From: Chloroflexota bacterium | GTDB lineage: Bacteria; Chloroflexota; Dehalococcoidia; DSTF01; RBG-16-68-14 | DNA length: 5,315 nucleotides | NCBI GenBank assembly: GCA_022561355.1 | Contig: JADFRJ010000173.1 | Location: 1 to 5,315 of the forward strand | Reading direction: 5' to 3' | Part shown: positions 4,624-5,315 of the stretch, one piece after another | Position numbering within the stretch: position 1 is the stretch's first letter | Layout: each line of letters begins with the position of its first letter | Translations under genes and position numbers: made by a program | Notes under the pieces: model-generated | Database searches by the model: none | Seen by the model: only the letters and a program-made list of their open reading frames with translations | What the model was told of the DNA's origin: nothing

Positions 4624-5315
4624 CTAGCCGTCCATGCGCCGGAAGATCACCGAAGCGTTGTGGCCACCTAGGCCGATCGAGTTCGAGAGCGCCACTCCCA
4701 CTTGTGCTTGCCGCGCGACGTTCGGCACGAAGTCGAGGTCGCACTCTGGGTCGGGCGTCTCATAGTTGATCGTGGGCGGAATGACGCCTTCGCTGATCGT
4801 CTTCACGGTCGCCAGCGCCTCCAGCGCGCCGCTGCCGCCCATCAGGTGACCGACCATCGATTTCGTGGAGCTGATGGCAAGGTTGTACGCATGCTCGCCG
4901 AACACCGCCTTGATAGCGGCCGTCTCCACCTTGTCGTTCATGGGCGTGCCCGTCCCGTGTGGGTTGATGTAGTCGACCTCCTCCAACGGCAGGCCGGTCT
5001 TGCGCAGCGCCATGCCCATCGCCTGGGCCGGCCCGCGCGCCGAGGGGTGGGGCGCCTCCATGTCGTGAGCGTCGTTGCTGGAGCCATAGCCGATGACTTC
5101 GGCGTAACAGTTGACCTGGCGCTCCTTGGCCGACGCGAGACTCTCCAGCACGAGCGCGGCGGCGCCTTCGCCGACGACGAAGCCGTTGCGGTTGGCGTCG
5201 AACGGCCGGCAGGCCTTCGTCGGGTCTTCATGGGTCGCCAGGCCGCGCAGCGCCTGGAAGCCGGCCATCAGCACGGGCAGCAGCGGCTCATCGGTGCCGC
5301 CGCTGATGACGATCC
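4624..5315 (-). CDS. fabF: 3-oxoacyl-[acyl-carrier-protein] synthase II (FabF), C-terminal part, 5' end beyond the right edge
   Basis: The frame is open to the right edge and 229 residues are visible, roughly the C-terminal half of a protein of about 410. FabF condenses malonyl-ACP with acyl-ACP in type II fatty acid elongation in the cytoplasm, as a homodimer. Visible marks are IVISGGTDEPLLPVLMAGFQAL at the edge, FDANRNGFVVGEGAAALVLE, the first catalytic histidine in INPHGTGTPMND (His119 of the visible part), STKSMVGHLMGGSGALEA with the conserved Lys151 and second catalytic His156, and the C-terminal loop SNSIGLGGHNASVIF. The nucleophilic cysteine lies outside the window. The gatekeeper loop reads GLGGHN where Escherichia coli has GFGGTN; the Leu replaces the gating Phe. 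An internal GTG at 5274 is not the start, because the upstream residues match the family too. It is followed after 30 bases by the DinB-like gene. FabB or a polyketide-type synthase is less likely given these motifs. Confidence 0.93.
   Translation of the reverse strand, partial: IVISGGTDEPLLPVLMAGFQALRGLATHEDPTKACRPFDANRNGFVVGEGAAALVLESLASAKERQVNCYAEVIGYGSSNDAHDMEAPHPSARGPAQAMGMALRKTGLPLEEVDYINPHGTGTPMNDKVETAAIKAVFGEHAYNLAISSTKSMVGHLMGGSGALEALATVKTISEGVIPPTINYETPDPECDLDFVPNVARQAQVGVALSNSIGLGGHNASVIFRRMDG

Noticed and set aside
4057..4671. Plus-strand 204-codon frame opposite the DinB-like gene
   Set aside because: It spans two gene boundaries of the opposite strand. The minus-strand DinB frame has the conserved histidines and a ribosome site.
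5272..5274. GTG as the start of a short FabF
   Set aside because: The thirteen residues upstream continue the conserved FabF sequence (GGTDE) to the window edge, so the gene is cut by the window rather than starting here.

Overview
This is an ordinary-looking chromosomal stretch from a GC-rich bacterium. Every supported gene lies on the minus strand, so the order of transcription runs from the right edge (5315) to the left edge (1). Gene style (GGAGG-type ribosome sites, TAG stops, a lipid-anchored TolB-like propeller, high GC) would fit a Chloroflexota or actinobacterium-like genome. No RNA marker is present, so the lineage is only a guess.

Right part (2406-5315): a tight gene run with the 3' part of fabF (beta-ketoacyl-ACP synthase II, cut by the window edge), then a small DinB-fold protein with an intact three-histidine metal site, then a complete recJ (DHH-family single-strand-specific 5'-3' exonuclease). 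Gaps are 30 and 13 bases, each holding a ribosome site, so the three are probably co-transcribed. The run ends in a cluster of GCTAGC palindromes and a perfect 9-bp hairpin directly after the recJ stop.

Middle part (about 1843-2405): no intact gene. Translating the minus strand reveals a broken small lipoprotein gene (2055-2398). It has a lipobox-like start without an initiation codon, a Pro-rich spacer, and a single-base frame slip near 2192 into a second open frame that ends at 2055. Left of it, 1843-2054 holds a short segment resembling a dispersed intergenic repeat that also reads as a plus-strand sigma-70-type promoter, and a 6-bp hairpin with a GCAA loop.

Left part (1-1842): a GH25-type muramidase-like protein, best started at a TTG with an excellent Shine-Dalgarno. 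It carries the Asp / Asp-x-Glu / Asp active-site pattern and a roughly 65-residue C-terminal tail, with no signal peptide from this start. It is followed by the 5' part of a lipoprotein with TolB/PD40 propeller repeats that runs off the left edge.

No CRISPR, tRNA, rRNA, insertion sequence or recognisable new multi-gene system is visible. The most interesting spots are the decayed lipoprotein gene, the phage-style lysozyme-like gene beside it, and the palindrome cluster at the recJ end.
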